64,000 bases of DNA, from contig JAUIFE010000022.1 in NCBI GenBank assembly GCA_030429565.1, positions 1-64,000 on the forward strand, given 5' to 3'. Of this stretch, positions 15,610-25,198 are shown in pieces (within the stretch, counting starts at the first letter, position 1; every line of letters starts with the position of its first letter). The notes below the pieces were generated by a model. That model ran no database searches and had not been told where the DNA came from. It worked only from the letters and a program-made list of their open reading frames with translations. This DNA comes from Holophagae bacterium. GTDB taxonomy: Bacteria; Acidobacteriota; Holophagae; Acanthopleuribacterales; Acanthopleuribacteraceae. The translations under genes were made by a program, and so were the position numbers.

Positions 15610-18024
15610 GTGTCAGGAGCCAAACGTCGCGATGACCTGCAACCAATCCCGGCACGGGTGCTGTACTTGGGGGTGTTGGTGGTGGCGGCCCTGTCCGTGC
15701 TGACGCTGTTCCAAGTGGTGACGGACTGGCGCGTGCGCGTGGAGACAAGCCGCGCCCGCGCTCTGTATGAGATGGTGCACACCACGGTGCCGACGCGACC
15801 GACGGATACGCCCGGCGTCGTCGCTTGGCTGAACGGCGAAATGCGACGGTTCCTAGCGAACCAAGGCGACGGGCTGACGCAACAAGGGGTGTCCTGGCAA
15901 CGGGGCGCGACGATTCCGGCCCCACTGGACAGCTTGGGCGATATCTTGCTGGCGGCAACGAGCGGCGAACCACAAGCGCAGCCGCAAAAATTGGCGCTGG
16001 AACCGGCGGCGCATGTGCTGCAAATGCGCACCCAATTCTACGCGAGCCTCGCCGGCGAACCATTTGTGGTCACACGACGCACCGCGCTGGGTGCGGACAA
16101 CTTAACCGATATAGACAACCCTTCCAACCAGTTTTTGGCACGTGCGTTTCACGCGGTGTCAACGGCCAAACAAACGATTGACGCGCAACAGCCGCTGGGC
16201 GCAACGCAGTGCCACATCGTCCGCTTTTTTGCGCTGTGCGAAGACGGCACCATGGTCACCAAACCCTACCTCGGCAGCAAGGATGCGACCGCGATCCAGC
16301 AAGCGCTATTACGCGAAGGCAACGAGCTGCGCAAACGGCCGCGCCTGCCGAGTTTGGTCTCCAACGAGTTCTTTTTCACTTTTGACTACAAAGCGCCGGC
16401 GCATCCCTTCTATTCAGGACTGTATTTGGATTTGGCCGGTTCGGGTGTGATCGCCAGCTTGAGCGTGCCGTTGGCGGATCAAGCCGGTCGGCTCAAGGGT
16501 TTGGTCGGCGTTGATATCGCGTTTGACATCAACTGGGCGGCGTTTACGCAAAACATCGGCGCGCCCTTGGAAGCCGCCTTGGTGGATGTCACGGGTCAAC
16601 CAATCACCCACGACAACCCCTGGTCCACGCTGGCGGCGGGCCTCACCGAAAACAGCCGCCTGCACCAAGCGCTGCAAGGGCTCGCCGGCAACACCGGCCC
16701 GGCGACGCGTTACCAACAACCAACCAGCATCTACCACGGTTACGCGGACGCGCTGGGTGCGGTGACGGCGTTTCCGGTCAAACGCGACACCTGGCTGGTG
16801 CTTCTGTTTCCGCAAACACAACCGCGTTTTCCCTTTTTCTCAACGGCGCTGTTGGTGGGGTTGTTTGTCGCGCTGCTGGCGGGTTTCGAGTGGAGCCGCT
16901 ACCGCGGCGAAGTGGCGCGCCGCCACGCGGTCGCCGAATTCAATGAAAAACAGAACCTGCTCAACAGCATGCGCATCCCGCTGACGGTGGTCGACCCCAA
17001 CACGGAAGAAGTGGTCTTCGGCAACCAAGCGGCGCAGGATTTGGGCATTCAGCCAGGGATGCGTTTTCGCGAACTGGTACCGGAAGAAACGGCGGTGCGC
17101 AGCCATTACGAACAGATGCAGTTCGCGGGTGACCAGGCACGGCGCGCGTACGGCTTACCCCTCAACGTGCGCGACGGTCGCCGGTACGCGGTTATTCGTT
17201 CGGTGGCGGTGACGGCGCCGATTGCGGCGTTGCAGGCCGAAGCCCATCATCGCTTGGGTGTGTTGTTCATTTTGGAACCGCAACGGGACCTGGGTTTGTA
17301 CACGCAAGAGCTGGTGACGCACACGCAACAAGACACGCGCAACAAGTTAACGGGTTTGCTCAATCACGGCGTGGATACGCTGGCGCGCGTACTGCACGGA
17401 CACTTGCAGCAGGCGGGCAACGACGCCTTTGCAACCTGGCTGGCGGGTTACCTATCCAACCGCATCCACGTGATTGCCTGGCTGCTGAGCCACTGGGACG
17501 ACGACCCGCTGCCGGTGCCCGAGGTAGCAGTCGACGGCGACAACGTGGCGCGTACGCTGGCGCGACTGAACGAGGTTTTTGCGGTGGTGCGCGACAACCC
17601 GCGCCTGCGCGCGCGACTGCACTGGAACAACGGTGTGTTGGCCCAGGGCGAAACCGACGGCCCGATTTTCGTCGGTGATCTCGATTGGCCGGCGACCCAC
17701 CAACTCATTATTCCGTTACGCGGCGGCTTGGGTTTTTTCCTGCACGAGGTGCTGGTTAATGCGGTGCGCCACGGCTGCCCGGGCGACACCCCGGTTCTGC
17801 GGGTTGAGCTGGATCCGGTCGCGCGCCAAGCCCATTTCTGCGCCGAGAATCGGGCCGACTCGGCGCCAGGTGCAAGCAAAAGTTATGGCGGCCAAAACCT
17901 GCTGCGGCGCATTGCTGCGCTGTTTGGCTGGCACAACCTGCGCTTTAGCCACCAGGACGGGTGCTACCGCGTGACCTGGTCGGTCGACGCGGTCGAAAAA
18001 GCAGCCCAAAACCAAGCGGACTAA
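15610..18024 (+). CDS. Membrane-bound Cache-PAS sensor histidine kinase, atypical
   Basis: 804 residues from GTG 15610 (AAGGAG 6 bases upstream). Order: transmembrane helix ~18-36; large periplasmic Cache-like sensor (~40-400, with YSGLYLDLAGSGVIASLSVP and GRLKGLVGVDIAFDINW); second helix ~405-425 (FFSTALLVGLFVALLAGFEW); PAS-like domain ~440-560 (IPLTVVDPNTEEVVFGNQAA); a helical dimerisation region with a candidate phospho-His in VTHTQQDTRNKLTGLLNH, resembling the DcuS/CitA (SpoOB-type) H box; and a HATPase domain with N-box FLHEVLVNAVRHG and G-box SYGGQNLLRRIAALFG. No response regulator is adjacent. It converges on lanM with 18 bases between stops, so its relation to the lanthipeptide cluster is only positional. 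Confidence 0.72.
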   Translation: MSGAKRRDDLQPIPARVLYLGVLVVAALSVLTLFQVVTDWRVRVETSRARALYEMVHTTVPTRPTDTPGVVAWLNGEMRRFLANQGDGLTQQGVSWQRGATIPAPLDSLGDILLAATSGEPQAQPQKLALEPAAHVLQMRTQFYASLAGEPFVVTRRTALGADNLTDIDNPSNQFLARAFHAVSTAKQTIDAQQPLGATQCHIVRFFALCEDGTMVTKPYLGSKDATAIQQALLREGNELRKRPRLPSLVSNEFFFTFDYKAPAHPFYSGLYLDLAGSGVIASLSVPLADQAGRLKGLVGVDIAFDINWAAFTQNIGAPLEAALVDVTGQPITHDNPWSTLAAGLTENSRLHQALQGLAGNTGPATRYQQPTSIYHGYADALGAVTAFPVKRDTWLVLLFPQTQPRFPFFSTALLVGLFVALLAGFEWSRYRGEVARRHAVAEFNEKQNLLNSMRIPLTVVDPNTEEVVFGNQAAQDLGIQPGMRFRELVPEETAVRSHYEQMQFAGDQARRAYGLPLNVRDGRRYAVIRSVAVTAPIAALQAEAHHRLGVLFILEPQRDLGLYTQELVTHTQQDTRNKLTGLLNHGVDTLARVLHGHLQQAGNDAFATWLAGYLSNRIHVIAWLLSHWDDDPLPVPEVAVDGDNVARTLARLNEVFAVVRDNPRLRARLHWNNGVLAQGETDGPIFVGDLDWPATHQLIIPLRGGLGFFLHEVLVNAVRHGCPGDTPVLRVELDPVARQAHFCAENRADSAPGASKSYGGQNLLRRIAALFGWHNLRFSHQDGCYRVTWSVDAVEKAAQNQAD

Positions 18025-18042
18025 AAACGCTGAACCTCGTCG

Positions 18043-21000
18043 TTAGCGCGCAACGCCGTGATCGGCAGGCACTTTCACGGGTCCCGCCAAAGCAAGGATG
18101 GAGGGAACCACCTGCGGTGCGGCCAAGCGCAACAAACCGTAACCAATGCCGGCGAGGCCGGTCATTAGGCCCGGCGATTCAACCGCCAGTGGCAACCCGC
18201 AGCGATAGCCTTGACCGCGAATATCGGCAACCACGGCGGCGGTCAACCGGCAAACCTCGTCCTCAAGCGCGCGATCACCGGTAGCCTGGGCAATGTGCTG
18301 CAATATGTCGAGGTTGCCGAGATCACCGTGACACAGCGAATGGTTTTGCCCAAAGCCGTCGCGCAAGGTGGTGGCGACCGCAACGTTCACTTCGGTGCGC
18401 GCACGGGCATCGCCGGCAAAGGCGCCGGAGAGCACGCGGCTCAAAGCAATCCCCGGCGCACCGTGACACCATGCCGATTCGAAATGGTTTGCGGGTAAAC
18501 CGGCTTGACCGAGCAAGGCCGGATCGCGCAAGTCGGGCCAGTTGCCGGCGTGTTCATCGAAAAAAGTGCGTTCGTAGGTAAAGGCGGCTTGGGCGGTTTG
18601 ATGGTAGCGCCCATCGCCGGTTTGATCGGCCAAAGCGGACAAGGCATAGGCAATGCCGGCGGTACCGTGCGAGAAACCAGTCAAGGGGCGGGGTCCCATG
18701 CTGTCCACCTGCCAGGCCACACCATCGTCAACGTCGGTGGCTTGACGACGGAGGTGATCGCCGCAAGCGACGGCGGCGGCCAAGACATCGTCATGGGGAT
18801 CGACGCGGTACAAGCCGAGCAGGGCAAGCAAGGCGCCGGCGGCACCGGAAATCAAATCGAAATGGGTATCTTGATCAACCTTTTGTTTGATTTGCGCGGC
18901 ATAAGCGACGGCGCGCTCGAGATAAGCGTGATTGCGCCACAAGACGCCCAAGTGGGTGTAGAGATAAACCATGCCGCCCAAGCCGGAAAAGGCGCCGACG
19001 GTGGTCAGCAGCAAGGCCTCGCTGGGACGGTAAGCTTCGAGGGTGACCAGCGCCCGTTCGGCCAGCTCACGCCGACGCGGATCCTGGTCGACTTCGCCCA
19101 AATAAGCCAAAAACAAAATCAGACCGGGCAAGCCGTCATAGAGGTCGGGGCCCAAGGGGTTCAGCGTCCATTCGTTGAATCGCGCCATGGTCACCCCAAT
19201 CCAAGTGCTGTCATGTTCGCCGGCAACGGCAACTTCGTGGAGTTGATCGGCAACGGCGCCGGCGGCGGCAATCAAGTCGGTTGAAGTAACGGCGGCGGGT
19301 GTCTCAGGCAGGGCATAACCGCGTCGATGGACGTGATCGTGGTGGTGCTGCAAGGTTGCCAACGAGGCCTTGATAAACCAAATCTGACGCTTGAGATCGT
19401 CGGGGTTAAAGGCAGCCAAACCACGACACACGCGTGTCAGCGGCACTTCCTCTAAAAAATCGGGTACTTCGACGCCGTCGGCGCGCCACAAGCTGCGCGC
19501 GTTGGGTTTGGCGGTAAACATGGGCACATCGCCGCGCAGCAGATCGTGACGTTCGTGCGGAATCATACGCGCCATATCCGGGTTTTCGTCAATGTTGGCC
19601 CACAGGCGATCAAAGAAACGATCGCGATCGAGACCGTCGCGCAAGTGATCGGGATGCAACGCGTCGCGCAGGAACAAACCATAGATGCGTGTCGGCCGCA
19701 AAATGACGCGAATGGCCACCTCGGCAAAAGCGTGTAACAAGCCGTGATCGGCGGTCAGTTCGGCTTGGCGGCGCTGTAACAGTTGGTACATGGCGGTAAA
19801 GCCCTTACAGAGATCGTCGGCATAATCCAAACCGTTGAGCACCTTGCCGTCAAGGTGGGCGCGATTTTCGGCGCCAGGTAATGCCACCTGACGATGAACC
19901 ACGTGGAAATCGTCGTGAACGCCGCCTTCCAGCATGGGCATGCCAAACGGCGACATTTGCCCGTCATCGCCGGCCAAACCACTGACATCGATGCCGGCAC
20001 CGCCTGGCTGCGCGAACAATCGATTGGGCAACAGACCAATGCGCAACACGGAATAATTCATGGTCTGCATGGCGCGCCACTGGGAACCACCACCGTCGGC
20101 AGGCATACCCAAGTGCGGATGGAACAGGGATTCGAGGTCGATAAGCACGGGATGTTCGCCGGCGGCAATCAGGTTTTCGTGGTGGAAATCGGTGGCCTGG
20201 AGCGCGTACAACACGGCCAATAAGGCGCCCTGCCGTTGGAAGAAACGGCCGGCACCGGCTTGGTCGCCACAGGGGCCGGCGGCCACGCATTCAACCCAAC
20301 CGTGGTGAGCGCGTTGCAGAATCGTGAGCGTGCGCAAGGGTGGCTCGGCCCCCCATTGGTTGAGTTGTTGCAACAAATCCTGGAAGGCCTGCTCGACGGC
20401 GAGCGAGCGCGGTTTGTAAACCAAACGGAACCCGCTCGAGAAGTGGAGTACGGCGACGGAGCGGCCGTCGTCGTGGGTATCGCCGGCACCGGTAACGACC
20501 TGACTCAGCCGGCCCAAATCGGCGACGCCAAAGGTTTGCATCAGATCGGCTTGATCGCAACACAGCCGTTCGGCCAGTTCTAAAACGAAACGCACGCGCT
20601 GATCGAGCGCGTTGACAAGCCATCGCGCCAGCACCGGGTATTCTTGAAGAAACATTAAAGCGCGCTGTGGCTCACGCATTTGCCGAACAAAAGAAGCAAA
20701 ACGACCGGCAGCGTCATCGCCGTCCAAACAACCGCCGAGTCGGGCCACGTGTAGCTCCAAAATCATGGTGCGGTAAAGGGTGCCGATTAGCTGCTCGGGC
20801 AAACCAACGAGCAACAAACCCGGCGTGGTTTTGGGGTCGAGCGGCGCAGCCGGAAAACGGGAACACAAGGCGGCGATGCCGGCGCGGGTGCGGGCGACGG
20901 CGGTTTGGATCAAGGGTGCAATCGGCACCAGAAACCCAAGCGTGGCGTTGGTGGCACAAGCCTGTTCCAAGGCATCGGGCAAGCGCATGTCGGGGTAATC

Positions 21001-21309
21001 GCGAAAGGCGCGCGCGAGTTCCTGCAACCAAGCAGGCGGCGCTTCTTGCATGTCGGCGAGGCGGCGTTCATCAATGCCGAGTAACTGTTGGAAACGGGTT
21101 AGGTCGAAGTCTTCAACTTCCAGGCGCCGCGAAAAAATACCATCATCGCCAAACGGCGACTGGGCGCGCCAACGCGCGATTCGTTTGCCGGCGAGCGTTT
21201 CGTCGTGGGCGCAAGCTTGTGCGCGGGCATCGGCCAACAAGCGGCGTCGCTCATCCAGGGTTAAAGCACGGGTCCAGGCGGGGTCTTGAATCATCGTCAT
21301 CGGGTCCAT
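18043..21309 (-). CDS. lanM: Class II lanthipeptide synthetase LanM
   Basis: 1088 residues from ATG 21309 (GGAG 7 bases upstream; a longer frame to 21411 lacks a good site). The N-terminal two thirds is the DUF4135 dehydratase that phosphorylates and eliminates Ser/Thr: SSGFRLVYKPRSLAVE and TDFHHENLIAAG followed by VLIDLESLFHP, the kinase-like catalytic signatures. The C-terminal third is a LanC-type cyclase; zinc ligands Cys948 (AWCHGAPG), Cys993 and His994 (SLCHGDLGN) are all present, as is GFSHGTAGIAYAL. The enzyme makes lanthionine and methyllanthionine rings on the two precursor peptides encoded just upstream. It is the last gene of the minus-strand lan operon. Confidence 0.95.
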   Translation of the reverse strand: MDPMTMIQDPAWTRALTLDERRRLLADARAQACAHDETLAGKRIARWRAQSPFGDDGIFSRRLEVEDFDLTRFQQLLGIDERRLADMQEAPPAWLQELARAFRDYPDMRLPDALEQACATNATLGFLVPIAPLIQTAVARTRAGIAALCSRFPAAPLDPKTTPGLLLVGLPEQLIGTLYRTMILELHVARLGGCLDGDDAAGRFASFVRQMREPQRALMFLQEYPVLARWLVNALDQRVRFVLELAERLCCDQADLMQTFGVADLGRLSQVVTGAGDTHDDGRSVAVLHFSSGFRLVYKPRSLAVEQAFQDLLQQLNQWGAEPPLRTLTILQRAHHGWVECVAAGPCGDQAGAGRFFQRQGALLAVLYALQATDFHHENLIAAGEHPVLIDLESLFHPHLGMPADGGGSQWRAMQTMNYSVLRIGLLPNRLFAQPGGAGIDVSGLAGDDGQMSPFGMPMLEGGVHDDFHVVHRQVALPGAENRAHLDGKVLNGLDYADDLCKGFTAMYQLLQRRQAELTADHGLLHAFAEVAIRVILRPTRIYGLFLRDALHPDHLRDGLDRDRFFDRLWANIDENPDMARMIPHERHDLLRGDVPMFTAKPNARSLWRADGVEVPDFLEEVPLTRVCRGLAAFNPDDLKRQIWFIKASLATLQHHHDHVHRRGYALPETPAAVTSTDLIAAAGAVADQLHEVAVAGEHDSTWIGVTMARFNEWTLNPLGPDLYDGLPGLILFLAYLGEVDQDPRRRELAERALVTLEAYRPSEALLLTTVGAFSGLGGMVYLYTHLGVLWRNHAYLERAVAYAAQIKQKVDQDTHFDLISGAAGALLALLGLYRVDPHDDVLAAAVACGDHLRRQATDVDDGVAWQVDSMGPRPLTGFSHGTAGIAYALSALADQTGDGRYHQTAQAAFTYERTFFDEHAGNWPDLRDPALLGQAGLPANHFESAWCHGAPGIALSRVLSGAFAGDARARTEVNVAVATTLRDGFGQNHSLCHGDLGNLDILQHIAQATGDRALEDEVCRLTAAVVADIRGQGYRCGLPLAVESPGLMTGLAGIGYGLLRLAAPQVVPSILALAGPVKVPADHGVAR

Positions 21310-21431
21310 AACACTACTCCAATCAGTCACTGTCGGCGTCTTGGTGACCGTGCGCACAAGCGACGGTCGGTTAAAAAGAGCCGTGACGGCGAGTTGCCAA
21401 ACCTCCGTCACAGCAAAAGAGCGTCACCGTC

Positions 21432-21671
21432 CTAACAGAACGGCGCAACCCCGGTACAAGCGAGCGTGCAGCCCTTGGTTAAACAAAAAATGGCACTCAG
21501 GGTGCAAAGTGAGAAGAAGGTACCGCCGCCACCGGCGACCTGACGCAAGTCTTCGTCGCGTAGTTCCAGCAGGCCGGCGGGATGCTCGGGCATCGACGCC
21601 AGTTGGTCTTGGCTCAAAGAAGCGCGATACTCGGGATCTTTCCAAACACGAATCGGGTCAATCACAGACAT
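21432..21671 (-). CDS. lanA2: Class II lanthipeptide precursor A2
   Basis: 79 residues from ATG 21671 (GGAGG 5 bases upstream); the longer open frame above it has no such site. The leader has the mersacidin/lichenicidin-type pattern VWKDPEYRASLSQDQL, MPEHPAGLLELRDEDL and ends QVAGG. The core GGTFFSLCTLSAIFC + LTKGCTLACTGVAPFC has five Cys and seven Ser/Thr. The last two rings (TLAC, TGVAPFC) match the equivalent positions of A1 (TRAC, TGIPIVC). The GGGG run makes the exact C39 cleavage point ambiguous. It may be the second component of a two-peptide lantibiotic or an independent product. Confidence 0.9.
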   Translation of the reverse strand: MSVIDPIRVWKDPEYRASLSQDQLASMPEHPAGLLELRDEDLRQVAGGGGTFFSLCTLSAIFCLTKGCTLACTGVAPFC

Positions 21672-21739
21672 GGTTCCCTCCTTAGGGTGAACGCAAAACC
21701 GTTCCGGCCGCGCGCAGGCGACCGGAACAGCAGGTGTCA

Positions 21740-21970
21740 TTAGCAAACGATAGGAATACCGGTGCAGGCACGGGTGCAGATGAAGGTGCACAAGAAGGTG
21801 CAATTCAGTGCGGAACACAGCAGCGAGCCGCCGTTGGCTTCGCGCAGGTCGGCGTCACTGATTTCGACGAGACCGGCGGGGTTTTCGGGTAATTGGGAAA
21901 GTTCAGCAGCGCTGAGGCTGTCGCGGTACTCAGCGTCTTTCCAAGCTCGGGCGATATCGATGTTGTTCAT
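21740..21970 (-). CDS. lanA1: Class II lanthipeptide precursor A1
   Basis: 76 residues from ATG 21970 with GGAGG 5 bases upstream; a TTG twelve bases earlier lies inside the ribosome-binding site and is not the start. The leader (ARAWKDAEYRDSLSAAEL, LPENPAGLVEISDADL) ends EANGG, the double-Gly cut by a C39 peptidase. The 28-residue core reads SLLC-SALNC-TFLC-TFIC-TRAC-TGIPIVC: six Ser/Thr and six Cys in strict alternation, so all could pair into six rings with nothing left over. The product would be very hydrophobic with one Arg. First of two precursor genes, followed by A2 after 68 bases. Confidence 0.92.
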   Translation of the reverse strand: MNNIDIARAWKDAEYRDSLSAAELSQLPENPAGLVEISDADLREANGGSLLCSALNCTFLCTFICTRACTGIPIVC

Positions 21971-22200
21971 AAGAACCTCCAAAATATAATGATGTGTTGT
22001 GGAACGAAGGACTCAAGGACGGGTCGTGCGGTAGCTTGGGTGAAGCAACCCCACAACCAAAGGACAGAGGACGACACACCACCGTCGTCGCGACGCACGC
22101 CGACCGGCCCCTGGCGGGGCAGTCACAACGGCTGCGTGGGTTGCGTGAACGGATGGCGCGCCATAGGACAATCGGTGGCGCGAGGACGGCGTCGGGCGGC

Positions 22201-24399
22201 TCAGCCGCCGCGCAAGTGACAGCGCACCAGGTCGCGGTACAAACCGTCCTGACGCATCAGTTGTTGGTGGTGGCCCTGGGCGACGATGCGCCCTTGTTCG
22301 AGGACCAGAATTAAATCGGAATCGCGTACGGTGCTGAGGCGATGAGCGACGACGACGCGCGTGCACGACAGCGCGGCCAAGCAGCGCTCCACCTGTTGCT
22401 CGGTGGCCACGTCCAGGTGGCTGGTGGCCTCGTCGAGGAACAGGATCGGCGGGCGACGCACCAAGGCACGCGCCAGGGCCAGCCGTTGCCGTTGGCCGCC
22501 GGACAAACCGCCGCCGCCGTCGCTGAGCACGGTGTCGTACCCCATTGGCAGCGCTTCAATTTCGTCGTGAATGGCGGCCATCCGGGCGGCGGCGACAATG
22601 GCCGCGTCGTCGAGATCGTTTTGGTGGAAGGCGATGTTTTGGCGAATGGTGCCGCGGAACAGGTGTGCCTCCTGCAGCACCACGCCCACCTGTTCGCGCA
22701 AGCCACGCAAATTGGCGTCGGCCAGTTCAACGCCGTCGTAGCGAATGGAACCCTGATCGGCGCGGTAAAGACCCAACAGCAGGTGTAGCAGAGTTGATTT
22801 ACCCGAGCCGGTGCGGCCGACCAGGGCAACTTTGGCACCCGGTTCGATGTGAAAGGCGAGGTCGCGCAAAACCCAAGGCGCGTCGAGACTGTAGCGAAAA
22901 GACAAATCCCGCACACGGATGCGGCCACGCAAGGCGGGCATCGGCTCGGTTACACATTCAGGCTGCTCGGGTTCGGCGTCGAGCACGTCGCGAATGCGCT
23001 CCAAGTAGGAACCGACCAATTGCAACTGTTGGGCGTTACCCACCAGGGATTGCAACGGCGCCAGGAAAACGGCGGCGATGCCGATGGCGGCCAACATCGT
23101 GCCCAAACTGAGCTGTTCTTGCAACACCAAGTCCACACCTAGCCAGAGCAACAGCAGCGGCGCCGCAACGCGCAACAACGCCAGCCCGACATTGACCAGC
23201 AGCAATACCTGTTGGCGTTCAATGGCGAGGTTAAGTTGGCGGGTGAACAGATTCGACCAATGATCAAACACCGCGTGTTCGCCGCCGGCGGCTTTCACCA
23301 GCGCCACGCCTTTGAGCGCTTCCACCAAGTAACCCTGCTCCTCGGCCTGGGCGTGCAGGTGATTCTGCATGAGTTGATGGACGCGGCGAAAACTGAGCAA
23401 CACCAAACCGACCTGCGCCATCCCCAACAGCAAGGCCGCGCCGGCAAACAGCGGTGAGACGGCGTAGAGCAGGGCGAGACTGACCAGCACCAGGCCGCCG
23501 TCCATCACGGCGGAAAGCAATTGCGTGGTTAAGGTTTCGCGAATGACGGCGTTGCCGGCGAGGCGCATCAGCAAATCGCCGGTGGTGCGCGTCTCGAAAA
23601 AGGCAAACGGCAGGCGCAATAAATGTTCAAAAAAACCCTTCATGAGGGCGCCGTCGAGCCTGGCCTGCAAGAAAATCAGCAAACCTTGGCGCAAATAAAT
23701 CAAAACCGATTGCGCCAAACCGACCAACACCATCGCCGTCAAAACAACGCCCATCAGGTTGTCGAGACGGAACGGCACGACGTGGTCAACCATTACTTGA
23801 GTGAACAGCGCGGGCGCCAAACCCAGCACCTGCAAAGCCAAAGAGGCGGCCACCACTTGTGCCAATACCGGCCACACACGCGGTAAAACGAAACCGGCGG
23901 GCAGTAGGCGGCGGCGGGATTGCGGTGCAGCTTCGACAACCGGCGGAAAATTGAGGCCCGGTTCAAAAGTCAGCGCCAAGCCGGTGAAATCGCGGGCAAA
24001 GGTTTGGCGATCCAGGTTGCAGCGGCCACGCGCCGGATCGACGATGACGGCGCCGTCGGGTGACCAGTGCTCAAGCACAACGAAGTGATTAAAACGCCAG
24101 TGGATAATGGCCGGAGCAGCCAGATAAGCCAAATCGGAAAGGTTTTGCACACTGTAGGCTTTAACGCGTAAACCCAAGTGTTGGGCGGCTTTTTTGAGCC
24201 GTTCGGCACTGACGCCGTCGCGACCAACGCCCACGTGGCGGCGTGTTTCGGCCAGGGAAATCGGATGTTGGTAATGGTTGAGCACCATCGTTAAGCAGGC
24301 CGCGCCGCAGTCGGAGCTCGTCATTTGCTGCACGACCGGTACACGTTCATCGCCACGCCCGAACTCGGGCACGGCTTGTTGAAATAAGGCTTGATCCAT
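22201..24399 (-). CDS. lanT: LanT: C39 peptidase-containing ABC transporter
   Basis: 732 residues from ATG 24399. An N-terminal C39 peptidase (catalytic Cys31 in SSDCGAACLTMVL, His105 in FNHFVVLEH, Asp121 in VDPARG) removes the double-Gly leader during export. A six-helix ABC membrane domain (~165-470) and an ATPase domain follow: Walker A VGRTGSGKSTLLHLL, signature LSGGQRQRLALARAL, Walker B ILFLDEATSHLD. It should process and export both lanthipeptides across the inner membrane. The gene starts 4 bases after the stop of the HlyD-like accessory gene, so the two are translationally linked. About 230 bases without a gene separate it from lanA1, possibly carrying a promoter for the precursors. 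Confidence 0.95.
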   Translation of the reverse strand: MDQALFQQAVPEFGRGDERVPVVQQMTSSDCGAACLTMVLNHYQHPISLAETRRHVGVGRDGVSAERLKKAAQHLGLRVKAYSVQNLSDLAYLAAPAIIHWRFNHFVVLEHWSPDGAVIVDPARGRCNLDRQTFARDFTGLALTFEPGLNFPPVVEAAPQSRRRLLPAGFVLPRVWPVLAQVVAASLALQVLGLAPALFTQVMVDHVVPFRLDNLMGVVLTAMVLVGLAQSVLIYLRQGLLIFLQARLDGALMKGFFEHLLRLPFAFFETRTTGDLLMRLAGNAVIRETLTTQLLSAVMDGGLVLVSLALLYAVSPLFAGAALLLGMAQVGLVLLSFRRVHQLMQNHLHAQAEEQGYLVEALKGVALVKAAGGEHAVFDHWSNLFTRQLNLAIERQQVLLLVNVGLALLRVAAPLLLLWLGVDLVLQEQLSLGTMLAAIGIAAVFLAPLQSLVGNAQQLQLVGSYLERIRDVLDAEPEQPECVTEPMPALRGRIRVRDLSFRYSLDAPWVLRDLAFHIEPGAKVALVGRTGSGKSTLLHLLLGLYRADQGSIRYDGVELADANLRGLREQVGVVLQEAHLFRGTIRQNIAFHQNDLDDAAIVAAARMAAIHDEIEALPMGYDTVLSDGGGGLSGGQRQRLALARALVRRPPILFLDEATSHLDVATEQQVERCLAALSCTRVVVAHRLSTVRDSDLILVLEQGRIVAQGHHQQLMRQDGLYRDLVRCHLRGG

Positions 24400-24403
24400 G
24401 GCG

Positions 24404-24934
24404 TTATCCTTTGCGGCCGAGCAAAGCGGGCGGCAACCATTGCAGCAAACGTCGCGGGGCGGTTTCCACGGCGGCCGGGTAGCGGCGGCCGACCTCAAGC
24501 ACGGGTCCATGTGGGTCTCGGCGATGGGCGACGAAAAGGCGCAAGGGCGTGTCGCCATCGCACCAGCCAAAACGCGCATTCAGTTGCTGCGGCGTCAACA
24601 CCTGTGTTTCGGCCGGGTCAAACACCAGCGCTAGACGCGGTTGTTGTGCGCCTCGATCCAGCCAGACCCGCACGGGTTCGGCAAAATCAACATCATCGGG
24701 GAGCAGTACCGTCACCGCCGCGTCGGCCGATTCACGCACGGCGTAAGCAGGCACAAAGGTTGGTACCGGCGTTCGCCAGGCGGTCATCAACGCCACCAGC
24801 ACCACCGCCGCCAACACCCACAACAATCGCAAAGTGCGCGGCGCCACCAAACGCGGCAACACGATTTCCTCGTGCCGGCCACGCCGACAACGCAAGGCTT
24901 CAGCGCGAAAGATCGAGGTGGGTTGATCGGGCAT
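24404..24934 (-). CDS. HlyD-like export accessory protein lacking the periplasmic hairpin
   Basis: 176 residues from ATG 24934 (AGGAG 6 bases upstream). The start PTSIFRAEALRCRRGRHEEI resembles the N-terminus of HlyD/CvaA-type proteins paired with C39 ABC exporters ('FRxEAL'). One transmembrane helix (~33-52, LLWVLAAVVLVALMTAW) and a short periplasmic part follow, ending with the beta-barrel-type tail ETAPRRLLQWLPPAL typical of HlyD C-termini. A normal family member is ~400 residues with a lipoyl domain and long coiled coil; both are missing here. It lies 4 bases upstream of lanT. It may be a minimal adaptor working without a TolC bridge, or a deletion derivative. Confidence 0.7.
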   Translation of the reverse strand: MPDQPTSIFRAEALRCRRGRHEEIVLPRLVAPRTLRLLWVLAAVVLVALMTAWRTPVPTFVPAYAVRESADAAVTVLLPDDVDFAEPVRVWLDRGAQQPRLALVFDPAETQVLTPQQLNARFGWCDGDTPLRLFVAHRRDPHGPVLEVGRRYPAAVETAPRRLLQWLPPALLGRKG

Positions 24935-25198
24935 GACGGCTCCTAAAGGACAAAATAAGGACAGACCTCGAACACGAGGCTTCACCGCTTTTCATGGGCT
25001 TACTCGGCGTAGCGACAAAAAATCAAAATGGGCTCACGTTGCGTTTCAAAAAAAACAACTTCCTCCCAAGCCACTCATATAAAACATCTTAGACAACCAC
25101 CAACCAACAACCGTACTGCCCACGTGCAGCCTGTTTGTGTTTCGGCCGGCGGTTTGAGATGGTGGCCTTCGTTTAAAGTGGTGTACAAGGAGGTGGCG

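Noticed and set aside
18505..19284. 259-codon plus-strand ORF
   Set aside because: It lies opposite the LanC-like half of lanM, whose zinc-site motifs are intact; it is a shadow.
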